45,304 nt of DNA from an uncultured Collinsella sp. (GTDB lineage: Bacteria > Actinomycetota > Coriobacteriia > Coriobacteriales > Coriobacteriaceae). The position numbers and the translations under genes were made by a program. Location of the stretch: contig CABSNL010000011.1 in the NCBI GenBank assembly GCA_902479095.1, positions 1 to 45,304 of the forward strand. Direction: 5' to 3'. Below the pieces are notes generated by a model. It saw only the letters and a list, made by a program, of their open reading frames with translations, was not told the origin of the DNA and did not search any database. Of the stretch, positions 14,489 through 22,583 are shown one piece after another; the first letter of the stretch is position 1, and the number at the start of each line of letters is the position of its first letter.

Positions 14489-17206
14489 TCAGTTGTTATT
14501 GCCACCATCGAGCAATGCCTCAAAATCCTTCGCCGGCATGGGACGGTAGTAGAGGAAGCCCTGAGCGTAGCGGGCGCCCATTTGTCGTAGCATGTTTGCC
14601 TGCTCATTTGTCTCGACGCCTTCAACCACGACGGGCAGATGGAGCGACTGCGCCATCTCGAGCATCGATGACACGATCTGTGCGCTGCGGCCTTGATCGC
14701 GGTCGGTGGGCACAAAGGTGCGGTCGAGCTTGATGACGTCGACGTTGACGTTCTTGAGCATCGCGAGCGTGGACTGGCCGGTGCCAAAATCGTCCATGTA
14801 GGTCGAGAAGCCACGGGTGTGCAGATCCGCGGTCAGCTTATCCACGGCCTCGGACTCTCCGGTATAGGCGGTCTCGGTGATCTCGATGTGCATGAGTTCG
14901 GGCGGCAGGTTGTACTGGGCGGCGAGCGACCCCATATGCTCGGCGACATCGCAGGCAAGAATGTCTACGCGCGACACATTGAGGGAAATCGGAACCACGC
15001 GAAGTCCTCGATTGAGGCGCTTGCGGAGCCACATGGCGACGCCCTGCCAAACATATTTGTCGAGCGTCACTACAAAGCCGCTTTCCTCGAGTGCGGGAAT
15101 AAACGTTGCGGGCGAAATGAGAGAGCCGTCCTTGTCAATCCAGCGGGTGAGTGCTTCGGCGCCAATAATCTCGCCGGTTTCCATATCGACCTGGGGCTGA
15201 AGATAGTACGTGATGCGACCATTTGACAGCGCGTACTGGAATTCGGTCAGCGTGCGGTTGAACACGATTTCGCGCTTGTACTCCTCGGGGCAAAAAATGG
15301 CAATGCGCTCCTTAAAGTCGTTTTTTGCGCGCCGATTGGTAAACATGGCCTTTGCCTGCGCATCGATGGTGATCTCCTCATTGGAATCGATGGGGTAAAC
15401 GCCCATGGACGGCCAAAAACCTACGCCGCCATCATGCCTGGCTACTGCCTCGCGAACGCGGTTGTAGATTTGATGGACGGTGATGTGCTTAAAGGGGATG
15501 AGTACGCAAAAGTCATCTTGGCCCCAGTACCCTGCGACGCCCATGCCGGCATTCTCGATGTCCTTGAGGACCGTGCCCACATCGGCAAGCAGGCGGTCGC
15601 CTTCGGCCTGTCCATACCATTCGTTAAACAGGCGCATGTGGCCCATGTCGACCGTGGCGATGCACCAGGCGCCGTCGCGCCTTGCCTTGATGAAGGCATT
15701 GGCACGGCGCATAAACTCGCTGGGTCGGTAGAGACCGGTGAGCATGTCGAGGTGCTCGGCGACGGCGCCTTTGCGTTCCATCTCGGGTATGGGCAGACTG
15801 TCGTTGGGAACAAGTCCGCCGGCCGTGCGAAGGCGACGATCGAGTTCGCCCAAAACAGTCGATGCTTGGGAGTCCAGGCGTTCGTAAAAGGTCTGGACGA
15901 CAAGACAGACGGGAGCAATGGTGTCGCCTGCGATTTGCACAGGAGCGAAAACGGCTTCTTTAAGGTGGCGGGTCAGTTGCTCGAATGCCTCGTGGTCCAG
16001 GTCGTTGCTGAGCACGACGAACTGGACGCTACGTGAACGGTAGACCCTGCTCCTGCCGCGGGTGATCGACAGCATGCGGCCTGCGTATTCGGCAAGCATG
16101 TTGTCGACAGCCTCGGCCCCGTAAAGCTCGTTGAGCTTTGTCGTGCCACGAACGCGCACCGCTATAAGGCCCGTCTCGCAACGGTCGCAACGACAGGCGT
16201 CGATGGCATTGACCAACATGCGCTGGGTGCCGAGGCCTGTCGCGGCGTCGACGGTTTCGGCAAGTGAGTGGTTGACGAGCTCGCCGACATAGAGCGAGGG
16301 GACATTTTCGTCGCCGTCGATGCGAAACCCGCGAGCACGGCAGAGGACGTAGTCGCCGACGGCATTGCGCACACGATACTGCATGACGCGACGGTGCTTG
16401 GTGCCGTTATAGACTTGGTCGATGTCGTTGATGTAGGCCTCAAGGTCATCGGGATGCACGCGCGTTTTCCAGTAATCGCGACAGTTGTCTATGTGCTCCG
16501 AGGGAAGGCCAAGATCGCGCAAGGCGCCTTGTGACCAAAGGGTGCGATGTTTGTCCAAGTTCTCGATAAAGAAATAACGGCCCTCGTTGAGCATCGAAAA
16601 GGCGTCGAAAATGCGATCGCTTATTTCGAAGTCGTCGGCGTGGACTTGCGTGATATTGCGTCGATCAAGGTGCATGGCATGACGTAGCTTGTAGTCGTAC
16701 ATGCGATGGTCGGCATCGAGCGTCATGCGATTGGGGGCTTCGCCCAGGGCGGGGTCGGCATACGACACTCCATAGCTAAACGAGCGGGGCATCTCGGAAT
16801 CGTTGTTTTTGAGCAGGACCGTTCGGCAGCGTTCCAGACGTTCGGCGAGGTCGTCCTCGGTTGCAATCGTAGATAGGATGGCAAACTCGTCGCCGCCTAT
16901 GCGAAACGCCGCCTCGTCCACTTTCATATACAGCTTGAGATAGAGACTTACCTGCAAGATGTAGCGGTTGCCCTCGTCATGCCCAAAGACGTCGTTGCAG
17001 TGCTTGAGATTGTCGATATCGATGAACGCCATGGTAACGGGGGCGTCCTGCTCCCAGAGTTCTTCGAGGGAGCGGGCAAAGCCGCCGCGGTTACCAAGCC
17101 CGGTAAGCTGGTCGGTAAAGGCGGTCCTGATCAGATCGTCTTGACGTTCGAGAAGGTCGCGGACGGTCTTTTCGAGCGTTTCGGTGTAATTGCTGACAGT
17201 TTCCAT
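14489..17206 (-). CDS. Multidomain c-di-GMP enzyme: GGDEF - PAS - GGDEF - GGDEF - EAL
   Basis: This protein has 905 residues. A short coiled-coil lead is followed by an intact GGDEF (DQLTGLGNR 32-40, RIGGDEF 102-108), then a PAS-like domain (about 205-310). A degenerate GGDEF fold (about 320-465) and another with GQDDF (562-566) come next. The EAL phosphodiesterase domain runs from about 650: EALTRW (684-689), SLNVSR (741-746), EITET (775-779), DDFGTG (805-810), KLDRTF (826-831) and VEGVET (861-866). Key EAL acidic residues are present, so both synthesis and breakdown are possible. No membrane segments are seen. I see no strong ribosome site before ATG 17206. Confidence 0.88.
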   Translation of the reverse strand: METVSNYTETLEKTVRDLLERQDDLIRTAFTDQLTGLGNRGGFARSLEELWEQDAPVTMAFIDIDNLKHCNDVFGHDEGNRYILQVSLYLKLYMKVDEAAFRIGGDEFAILSTIATEDDLAERLERCRTVLLKNNDSEMPRSFSYGVSYADPALGEAPNRMTLDADHRMYDYKLRHAMHLDRRNITQVHADDFEISDRIFDAFSMLNEGRYFFIENLDKHRTLWSQGALRDLGLPSEHIDNCRDYWKTRVHPDDLEAYINDIDQVYNGTKHRRVMQYRVRNAVGDYVLCRARGFRIDGDENVPSLYVGELVNHSLAETVDAATGLGTQRMLVNAIDACRCDRCETGLIAVRVRGTTKLNELYGAEAVDNMLAEYAGRMLSITRGRSRVYRSRSVQFVVLSNDLDHEAFEQLTRHLKEAVFAPVQIAGDTIAPVCLVVQTFYERLDSQASTVLGELDRRLRTAGGLVPNDSLPIPEMERKGAVAEHLDMLTGLYRPSEFMRRANAFIKARRDGAWCIATVDMGHMRLFNEWYGQAEGDRLLADVGTVLKDIENAGMGVAGYWGQDDFCVLIPFKHITVHQIYNRVREAVARHDGGVGFWPSMGVYPIDSNEEITIDAQAKAMFTNRRAKNDFKERIAIFCPEEYKREIVFNRTLTEFQYALSNGRITYYLQPQVDMETGEIIGAEALTRWIDKDGSLISPATFIPALEESGFVVTLDKYVWQGVAMWLRKRLNRGLRVVPISLNVSRVDILACDVAEHMGSLAAQYNLPPELMHIEITETAYTGESEAVDKLTADLHTRGFSTYMDDFGTGQSTLAMLKNVNVDVIKLDRTFVPTDRDQGRSAQIVSSMLEMAQSLHLPVVVEGVETNEQANMLRQMGARYAQGFLYYRPMPAKDFEALLDGGNNN

Positions 17207-17530
17207 GTTCTAAGTGGCTTTCTGAGGTCGGGGCGGATTGCGTCGGGCGAGCTCGTTGTGTACACACGTCGTTGCTCAGCGCTTTGCATGTATCCAGGCC
17301 CCCGCCTTGCCGCGTTGTTGAGTTAATTTGCCGGCTAATGTTCGCTGTTGATAACAGCTGAGTAGTGTAAACAATAGTGCACAATTATATATGGGTGCAC
17401 ATGCTGTGGGCGGCTATTGTTCGACAGGCGGTAGCGCGACGATGCGATGTTCGATAAAAATGCGACTGGGACGATATATGTTGACGGGTATACTTGTCCC
17501 GTTTGAATTTGTGGGGACGGAGATGGTCGC
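17207..17530. promoter_or_regulatory. Divergent intergenic region, 324 bp, no gene
   Basis: It separates the EAL gene (minus) from the patatin gene (plus). It holds a small palindrome, GCTGTT-GAT-AACAGC (17343-17357), two GTGCAC hexamers about 12 bp apart (near 17379 and 17395), and an imperfect GGGAC ... GTCCC dyad near 17468-17500 around a TTGACG/TATACT-rich stretch that may be the patatin promoter. I see no ORF with a ribosome site. Confidence 0.4.
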
Positions 17531-18400
17531 ATGGCACAGTCAAATACGACGCGCACGGTGGGGCTGGCACTCGAGGGAGGCGGCTACCGCGGTATGTATA
17601 CGGCGGGCGTGCTCGACGTTTGGATGGAGCACGGCTTAACTTGCGACCATATGGTGGGTGTCTCGGCGGGCGCGGCGTTTGGCTACAACTTTAAATCGCG
17701 CCAGATCGGCCGCGCCATTCGCTATAACAAGGCCTATTGTGCCGATAAGCGCTATGCGGGTGTAGCAAGCTGGCTGCGGACCGGCGATATGTTCAATGCC
17801 GATTTTGCCTATCACGAGGTGCCCATCGAGCGCGATCCCATCGATTTGGAGACATATCGCGCCTGCCCCATGCGGTTTACGTGCGTGTGTACCGATATCG
17901 AGACGGGCAAGGCCGTCTACCACGACCTGCCCTATGGCGATGAGCACGATATCGAGTGGATCCGGGCGTCATCGGCGATTCCCGTGGCGACGCGCCCTGT
18001 CGCCATTGAGGGCCGTAAGTACCTGGATGGCGGCGTGGCTGATTCTATTCCCAGCGCATGGCTGTTTGCGCAGGGGTATGACCGTAATATCGTGGTACTC
18101 ACGCAGCCGGCGGGCTTTGTAAAGCAGCCCAACAGCGTGATGCCCATGCTGCGTCGCGTGTTCCGTCACTATCCGGAGTTTGTCGCAGCGCTCGAGCATC
18201 GGCATGAGGTCTACAATGCCACGCTCGATGACCTGGCACGTCGCGAGGCCGCCGGCGAAATCTTTGTGGTGCGTCCGAGCGAATCGGTGAAGGTGCCGTC
18301 GCTGTGTCGCGAGCCCGATGAACTTGAGCGCATCTACCAGATTGGTTGCCGCGATGCGGAGGCGACTTTGCCGGCACTGGAGGCATATCTGGCAGGGTAG
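17531..18400 (+). CDS. Patatin-like phospholipase (RssA/YjjU type)
   Basis: This 289-residue serine lipase or acyl hydrolase carries the complete patatin set. The oxyanion-hole motif is GGGYRG (16-21), the nucleophile elbow is GVSAG (43-47, Ser45), and the catalytic Asp is in DGG (166-168), after ARPVAIEGRKYL-type sequence. It has no signal peptide, so it probably acts on membrane lipids from the cytoplasm. ATG 17531 follows GGAG; an upstream ATG at 17523 is out of frame. It is monocistronic, followed by a hairpin shared with the convergent thiE. Confidence 0.9.
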   Translation: MAQSNTTRTVGLALEGGGYRGMYTAGVLDVWMEHGLTCDHMVGVSAGAAFGYNFKSRQIGRAIRYNKAYCADKRYAGVASWLRTGDMFNADFAYHEVPIERDPIDLETYRACPMRFTCVCTDIETGKAVYHDLPYGDEHDIEWIRASSAIPVATRPVAIEGRKYLDGGVADSIPSAWLFAQGYDRNIVVLTQPAGFVKQPNSVMPMLRRVFRHYPEFVAALEHRHEVYNATLDDLARREAAGEIFVVRPSESVKVPSLCREPDELERIYQIGCRDAEATLPALEAYLAG

Positions 18401-18422
18401 AGGCTGCTGCCGCCATCTCGGC

Positions 18423-18468
18423 GGAAAGCGCATCCCGGAATGGAGATCCAAACTGGGATGCGCTTTCC
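18423..18468. terminator. 14-bp hairpin between convergent patatin and thiE genes
   Basis: Arms GGAAAGCGCATCCC (18423-18436) and GGGATGCGCTTTCC (18455-18468) flank an 18-nt loop that itself contains TGGA-GA-TCCA. Its place between convergent genes suggests a two-way terminator. Confidence 0.75.
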
Positions 18469-18512
18469 ATTGCTGAAGATATGAGGCTGCGAATCAGTTG
18501 CTCGGCCTATGC

Positions 18513-19208
18513 CTATGCCTGCTGCCAGGTGTCTACGAGCTCCTTGGCCGCGGCGTAGGGGTCGTCGGCGCTGCAGACGGCACTCACCACAAAGAAGCCG
18601 TCGACGCCGGTGGCCTTAAGCTGCGGCAGGTCGGCCGTCTTGACGCCGCCGCCCACCACGATGGGCACGGGGCTTGCCGCGTGAAGTGCGGCCAGGTCCT
18701 CAAAGCTCTTGGTGATGATAGAGCCGTCGGCCGCGCGTCCGCAGTCGCGCTTGGTCTCGGTCTCGTGGAGTGGGCCGATGCCCAGGTAGTCGACTAGGCT
18801 CATGTCGGCGGTCTTGACGTACTCGAGCATCTCCTCGCAACGGGCCGAAAGGCCCACGATGGCGTCGGGACCCAGCAACTTGCGACAGACCTCGACGGGA
18901 ATATCGCTTTGGCCCACGTGCACGCCGTCGACGGCAATACCCTGCTCGCGTGCGGCAAGCACACAGTCCAGACGGTCGTCGATCAGCAAGGCGACCTGAC
19001 CGGTCTTGCCGGCCTGAGCGATTGCCTGCGCGGCGTCGCCGGTCAGCGCAATGATCTCGCGGGCACTTGCCACCTTGGAGCGCACCTGGATGCAGGTAAA
19101 GCCGGCGTCGAGCGCCTGGGCCACCACATCGCCCACGGGGCGCCCGAGCGTGTTTTCGGGGCCGAGTACCAGATAGGCCGAGATATCAAGGTTGTCGCGG
19201 ATGCTCAT
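18513..19208 (-). CDS. thiE: Thiamine-phosphate synthase ThiE
   Basis: This 231-residue TIM-barrel enzyme couples HMP-pyrophosphate and thiazole phosphate to thiamine phosphate. Seen motifs are AGFTCIQVRSK (family: G.. xxxQxRxK), LLIDDRLD (phosphate/Mg site), GVHVGQSDIP, VGLSA, DYLGIGPLHETETK and the C-terminal PIVVGGGV. ATG 19208 overlaps the preceding stop by four bases (ATGA). It is the last gene of the thiM operon and ends at a hairpin shared with the patatin gene. Control is inferred to come from the TPP riboswitch at the operon head. Confidence 0.93.
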   Translation of the reverse strand: MSIRDNLDISAYLVLGPENTLGRPVGDVVAQALDAGFTCIQVRSKVASAREIIALTGDAAQAIAQAGKTGQVALLIDDRLDCVLAAREQGIAVDGVHVGQSDIPVEVCRKLLGPDAIVGLSARCEEMLEYVKTADMSLVDYLGIGPLHETETKRDCGRAADGSIITKSFEDLAALHAASPVPIVVGGGVKTADLPQLKATGVDGFFVVSAVCSADDPYAAAKELVDTWQQA

Positions 19209-19546
19209 CGTGCTTCCTCCTGCTTCTTGATCTGTGCTTCCATGCGCTCGAGCTTGCCGGTCATGGTGTCGGTAAATCCGGGCCGGATATCGGCTTTGAG
19301 CACGACTTCGGTGCGGATGCCCTTGCTCGCCAACACAAAGGTTGCGTCGCGCACGACCTGCATGACCTCGTCCCAGTCGCCCTCGATCTCGGTGAACATC
19401 GAGGTGGTGCGGTTGGGAAGGCCGCTCTCGCGAATGACGCGCACGACCTCGGCGACCTCGGCGGATAGCTCATCGCCGGTGCCGCATGGGGCGATGGCCA
19501 CAGCGACGAGCGTGTTCATGCCGGCATTGGTTGCGGGCTCGGACAT
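19205..19546 (-). CDS. Thiamine-binding YqgV/MTH1187-family protein
   Basis: This 113-residue protein has the ferredoxin-like fold of the DUF77/Thiamine_BP family: LVAVAIAPCGTGDELSAEVAEVVRVIRESG, then TTSMFTEIEGDWDEVMQVV and a basic tail. Members have been seen to bind thiamine-type ligands; enzymatic activity is not established. Its place between thiM and thiE supports a thiamine salvage role. The ribosome site GAGGAGG overlaps the end of thiM, and its stop overlaps the thiE start. A start at MNTLVAV nine residues later is less well supported. Confidence 0.85.
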   Translation of the reverse strand: MSEPATNAGMNTLVAVAIAPCGTGDELSAEVAEVVRVIRESGLPNRTTSMFTEIEGDWDEVMQVVRDATFVLASKGIRTEVVLKADIRPGFTDTMTGKLERMEAQIKKQEEAR

Positions 19547-19549
19547 GGC

Positions 19550-20389
19550 TTATGCCTCCTCGAGCTCGAGTCGGTTATCGGCGATGTCCTGGGCGCTCGC
19601 GCGGTAGAGCTCATCGATAAAGGCGACCTTAAAGCTCGCCGGGGCGTCGGCGACAGCGGCGGCACGCGAGCCGGCAACGTTGTAGACGGCGGCACCGCAG
19701 ACGGCTGCCGTAAACGGATCGGCGGCGCAGGCGTACACGGCCAGCACGCCGCCCTGCGAGCAGCCGCAGCCGGTGATCTTGGACATGAGCGGGCTGCCGC
19801 CGTGGGACTTGGCCACGGTCGTGCCGTCGGTGATCAGGTCGACTTCGCCCGAGACCACAACGGCGCCACCGGTGTAGCGGGCGAGCGCCACCGCGGCATT
19901 GCGGGCGGCGTCTACCGTGTCGGTGGTATCGACACCGCGTACGCGGCTCAGATCGGCCGCCTCGCCCTCAAGACCCCACAGGCCGGCGAGCGCGATAATC
20001 TCGGAGGCGTTGCCGCGCACGATGGCGGGCTTATACTGCTTGAGCTCGTTTACCAACTGGGTGCGCAGGCTACCGATGCCCAGGCCCACCGGATCGAGCA
20101 CCCAGGGCTTGCCGGCGTCGTGTGCCGCCTTCGCCGCGCGGGGAATCGTCTGCTCGTAGATGGGGAAGAGCGTGCCCATGTTGAGATAGATGGCGCCGCC
20201 GCCGGCAACGAGCGCCTCGCCCTCGTCGGGCAGATAGACCATGGCGGCCGATCCGCCCACGGCGAGCTGCGCGTTGGCGACAAAGTCGATCGTCACCGTG
20301 TTGGTGATGGAGCCTGCCATCGGATTGGTGGCGCGAATCTCATCCACGGCCTTGATCACATGTTGCTTAAGCTGTTCCGAATCAATCAC
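19550..20389 (-). CDS. thiM: Hydroxyethylthiazole kinase ThiM
   Basis: This 279-residue ribokinase-fold kinase phosphorylates the thiazole alcohol THZ for thiamine salvage. Visible motifs are ITNTVTIDFVANAQLAVGGSAAM (substrate pocket), WVLDPVGLG, IVRGNASEI, and the catalytic anion-hole segment MSKITGCGCSQGG, where the Cys-rich GCGCS matches active members. GTG 20389 is chosen because AAGGAGG lies upstream; reading further back would enter the riboswitch. It is first in the thiM / thiamine-binding / thiE operon. I see no thiD in the window. Confidence 0.93.
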   Translation of the reverse strand: MIDSEQLKQHVIKAVDEIRATNPMAGSITNTVTIDFVANAQLAVGGSAAMVYLPDEGEALVAGGGAIYLNMGTLFPIYEQTIPRAAKAAHDAGKPWVLDPVGLGIGSLRTQLVNELKQYKPAIVRGNASEIIALAGLWGLEGEAADLSRVRGVDTTDTVDAARNAAVALARYTGGAVVVSGEVDLITDGTTVAKSHGGSPLMSKITGCGCSQGGVLAVYACAADPFTAAVCGAAVYNVAGSRAAAVADAPASFKVAFIDELYRASAQDIADNRLELEEA

Positions 20390-20411
20390 TGCACATGCCT
20401 CCTTGGCATAG

Positions 20412-20442
20412 AAAAGGGGCGCTGTGCATAGACAGCGCCCCT
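20412..20442 (-). terminator. Riboswitch-linked intrinsic terminator before thiM
   Basis: Plus-strand arms AGGGGCGCTGT (20415-20425) and ACAGCGCCCCT (20432-20442) form an 11-bp GC-rich stem. On the minus strand it is followed by TTTT. It lies between the TPP aptamer and the thiM ribosome site, as expected for transcription attenuation. Confidence 0.88.
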
Positions 20443-20451
20443 GTAAAGGCG

Positions 20452-20547
20452 GCATGCTCCCTACGCCAGCATTAACTGACAGGTTCAAAGGATTGGGCCC
20501 CATGCCCTCTCAGCCTTGTGGTTTGCACCGCCGGCACTCCCGCATCG
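20452..20547 (-). promoter_or_regulatory. TPP riboswitch (THI element)
   Basis: On the minus strand I read GGGAGTGCC, then GGCTGAGAGGGCA, CCTTTGAACCTGTCAG, TTAATGCTGGCGTAGGGAGC. These are the conserved TPP aptamer blocks (CTGAGA, the CCTTTGAACCTG core, GCGTAGGGA). It sits in the thiM leader, upstream of a GC hairpin with a T-run, so TPP binding should reduce thiM-thiE expression. A TAGTAT/TATAGG -10-like element lies about 15 nt further upstream. Confidence 0.93.
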
Positions 20548-20612
20548 AATCTGTTGTTCCCTATACTAGCGCACCGTTACAATGGTTGCGGTGAAAATGA
20601 CTGGGGGACTCT

Positions 20613-21521
20613 ATGATCAAACTTGTGCTGACCGATATGGACGATACGCTGATTCCAGCCGGGCATGACGGCGCCAGCGACTACGCCATTGAGGGTATTC
20701 ATGCCATGCAGGCGGCGGGTCTGCACTTTGGGCCGGTTTCGGGTCGTCAGCCGTCCGCGATGGGCTGGATGTTCAAAAACCGTTCCGAGTGTTTTTCGAC
20801 CGGTGCGTTCTGTAACGGCCAGGTGATGTTTGTCGACGGCGAAGTAGTCGCTTCGCGCGCAATCGACAACGATGCTCTGATACGTTTGGCTGACTATCTG
20901 GAGCAAGAAACCGACGATACATTTCTAAAAGTCTACAGCCTGGGCGATGACTTTTGGGGTAACGATGCCTATTGCGTGACGAGCAATCCCGAGCGTGTAC
21001 GTCGCGCTATGGAGTCGGGCGGCAATGCGTGGCTCAAAGGCGAAGAGGCCCCGTGCCGTCCCGTCGTCGATGACGCGCCGGTGTTTAAGGCGAATATCTG
21101 GAGTGCCCGTTCGCGTGAGGAGCTCGCGGAGCTACGCGAGCGCGTTGCCGTTGAGATGCCGGAACTCTCGCTTGTGTTTCCCAACAACCGAGTGCGCCTG
21201 TTCGACATCCTTCCGGATGGTTGGGACAAGGGCTGCGCTGCGCTGGAGCTGGCGCGCGCCTTGGGCCTGACGCCCGACGAGGTGGCCGTATTTGGCGATT
21301 CCGATAACGATCTGCCCATGATCGATGCCGTTCCCAACTCCGTTGCAGTCGCCAATGCCAACGAGGCCGTCACGGCTGCCGCGCGCTGGCATATCGGCGC
21401 CGCGGCAGATGATGCGGTCGCCGGGGCTCTGCATCAGATTGCCGCCTGCGCCGCGACGGGGGAGATGCCGCCGTTTATGCGTCAGGAGGGTGCAGCCGAC
21501 GCGAATCTCGCGAACAGCTAA
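20613..21521 (+). CDS. HAD-superfamily Cof-type phosphatase
   Basis: This 302-residue HAD hydrolase has motif I DMDDTL (nucleophile Asp8, acid Asp10), motif II near GPVSGRQ, a C2-type cap in the middle, the Lys of DKGCAALELARALGL as motif III and motif IV FGDSDNDLPM (near residue 227). Cof-type members dephosphorylate sugar phosphates or pyridoxal phosphate; the substrate here is unknown. GGGGGA precedes the ATG. Only 10 nt separate it from the LysR gene behind, so the two are likely cotranscribed. It is divergent from the thiM operon. Confidence 0.88.
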   Translation: MIKLVLTDMDDTLIPAGHDGASDYAIEGIHAMQAAGLHFGPVSGRQPSAMGWMFKNRSECFSTGAFCNGQVMFVDGEVVASRAIDNDALIRLADYLEQETDDTFLKVYSLGDDFWGNDAYCVTSNPERVRRAMESGGNAWLKGEEAPCRPVVDDAPVFKANIWSARSREELAELRERVAVEMPELSLVFPNNRVRLFDILPDGWDKGCAALELARALGLTPDEVAVFGDSDNDLPMIDAVPNSVAVANANEAVTAAARWHIGAAADDAVAGALHQIAACAATGEMPPFMRQEGAADANLANS

Positions 21522-21531
21522 GGAGACAGCC

Positions 21532-22428
21532 ATGAAGCTCCAGCAGCTCAGATATGTCGTCAAAGTTGCCGAATGCGGCAGCATTACCGAGGCCTCGCGC
21601 CGTCTCTTTGTGTCGCAGCCTTCGATTACCGCGTCGATTCGCGATCTCGAAAACGAGATGGGTGTGCACATCTTTGAGCGCACCAACAAGGGCGTCATTG
21701 TGTCCGAGGAAGGCGAGACCTTCTTGGGCTATGCGCGCCAGGTACTCGACCAGGCCGACCTGCTCGAGGGTAAGTACAAGGGCGCATCCGAGCAGGTGCC
21801 GCACTTTAGTGTGAGCTGCCAGCATTATTCCTTTGCCGTCAACGCGTTTGTCGACGTGATTCGCGAGTTCGATGCCGCGCGTTACGACTTCACCCTGCGC
21901 GAGGAGCAGACTCACGAGATTATCGAGGATGTTGCGCATATGAAAAGCGAACTGGGCATCCTGTACTTATCCGAGCATAACCGCGAGGTCATCGAGCGCA
22001 TGCTGGTGGCCAACGAGCTCGTGTTCGAAGGACTCTTCTGCGCCACGCCGCATGTCTTCGTCTGCGCCGACCATCCGCTGGCGGACCGCTCCAGCGTGAC
22101 GCTCGAGGATCTGGAAGACTACCCGTTCCTGTCCTACGAGCAGGGCAGCTACAACTCGTTTTACTATTCCGAGGAGCTGACCTCGACGTTCGAGCGTCGC
22201 AAAAATATCCGCGTGCGCGACCGTGCGACGTTGTTCAATTTGGCCATGGGCCTCAACGGCTACACGGTATGCTCGGGCGTGATCAGCCACGAGCTCAACG
22301 GTCCCGGCATTATCTCGATTCCGCTCGACGTGGACGAGTATATGGAGATTGGCATCATCACGCGCAAGAACACGACGCTCACGCGCTACGGTCGGGCCTA
22401 TATCGACGCGATTCGTCAGCATATCTAG
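21532..22428 (+). CDS. LysR-type regulator (CmbR/MetR-like)
   Basis: This 298-residue protein starts with the LysR helix-turn-helix: MKLQQLRYVVKVAECGSITEASRRLFVSQPSITASIRDLENEMG (1-44). A substrate-binding domain of the type-2 periplasmic fold follows from about residue 90. The N-terminal wording is close to LysR regulators of sulfur-amino-acid genes in Gram-positives. A MetE-like gene starts 155 nt downstream behind a 23-bp palindrome, so control of that gene is a fair inference. ATG 21532 follows AAGGAG; the longer reading frame to 21325 overlaps the HAD gene and is not used. Confidence 0.88.
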   Translation: MKLQQLRYVVKVAECGSITEASRRLFVSQPSITASIRDLENEMGVHIFERTNKGVIVSEEGETFLGYARQVLDQADLLEGKYKGASEQVPHFSVSCQHYSFAVNAFVDVIREFDAARYDFTLREEQTHEIIEDVAHMKSELGILYLSEHNREVIERMLVANELVFEGLFCATPHVFVCADHPLADRSSVTLEDLEDYPFLSYEQGSYNSFYYSEELTSTFERRKNIRVRDRATLFNLAMGLNGYTVCSGVISHELNGPGIISIPLDVDEYMEIGIITRKNTTLTRYGRAYIDAIRQHI

Positions 22429-22474
22429 GCCGCTGTACTCCGCACGGTTCAAGTCTCTTTATGGCAGTCCAGAC

Positions 22475-22497
22475 TGATATAGGAAGCATCTATATCA
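22475..22497. promoter_or_regulatory. Palindromic operator candidate upstream of the MetE-like gene
   Basis: TGATATAG (22475-22482) and CTATATCA (22490-22497) are exact 8-bp inverted arms spaced by 7 nt. Size and spacing suit a LysR dimer, with the LysR gene just upstream. Confidence 0.6.
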
Positions 22498-22529
22498 AAC
22501 TGTTATAAACGTATATTTTACGATGGTCA

Positions 22530-22543
22530 TATGAGCGCTCATA
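22530..22543. promoter_or_regulatory. 14-bp perfect palindrome in the same promoter
   Basis: TATGAGCGCTCATA lies 41 nt before the MetE-like start codon, between the first palindrome and the gene. It may be a second operator or the activation half-site. Confidence 0.45.
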
Positions 22544-22583
22544 CTCTGTCCCAGTAAAGCAACCAATGCAAAGGGAGATATCT

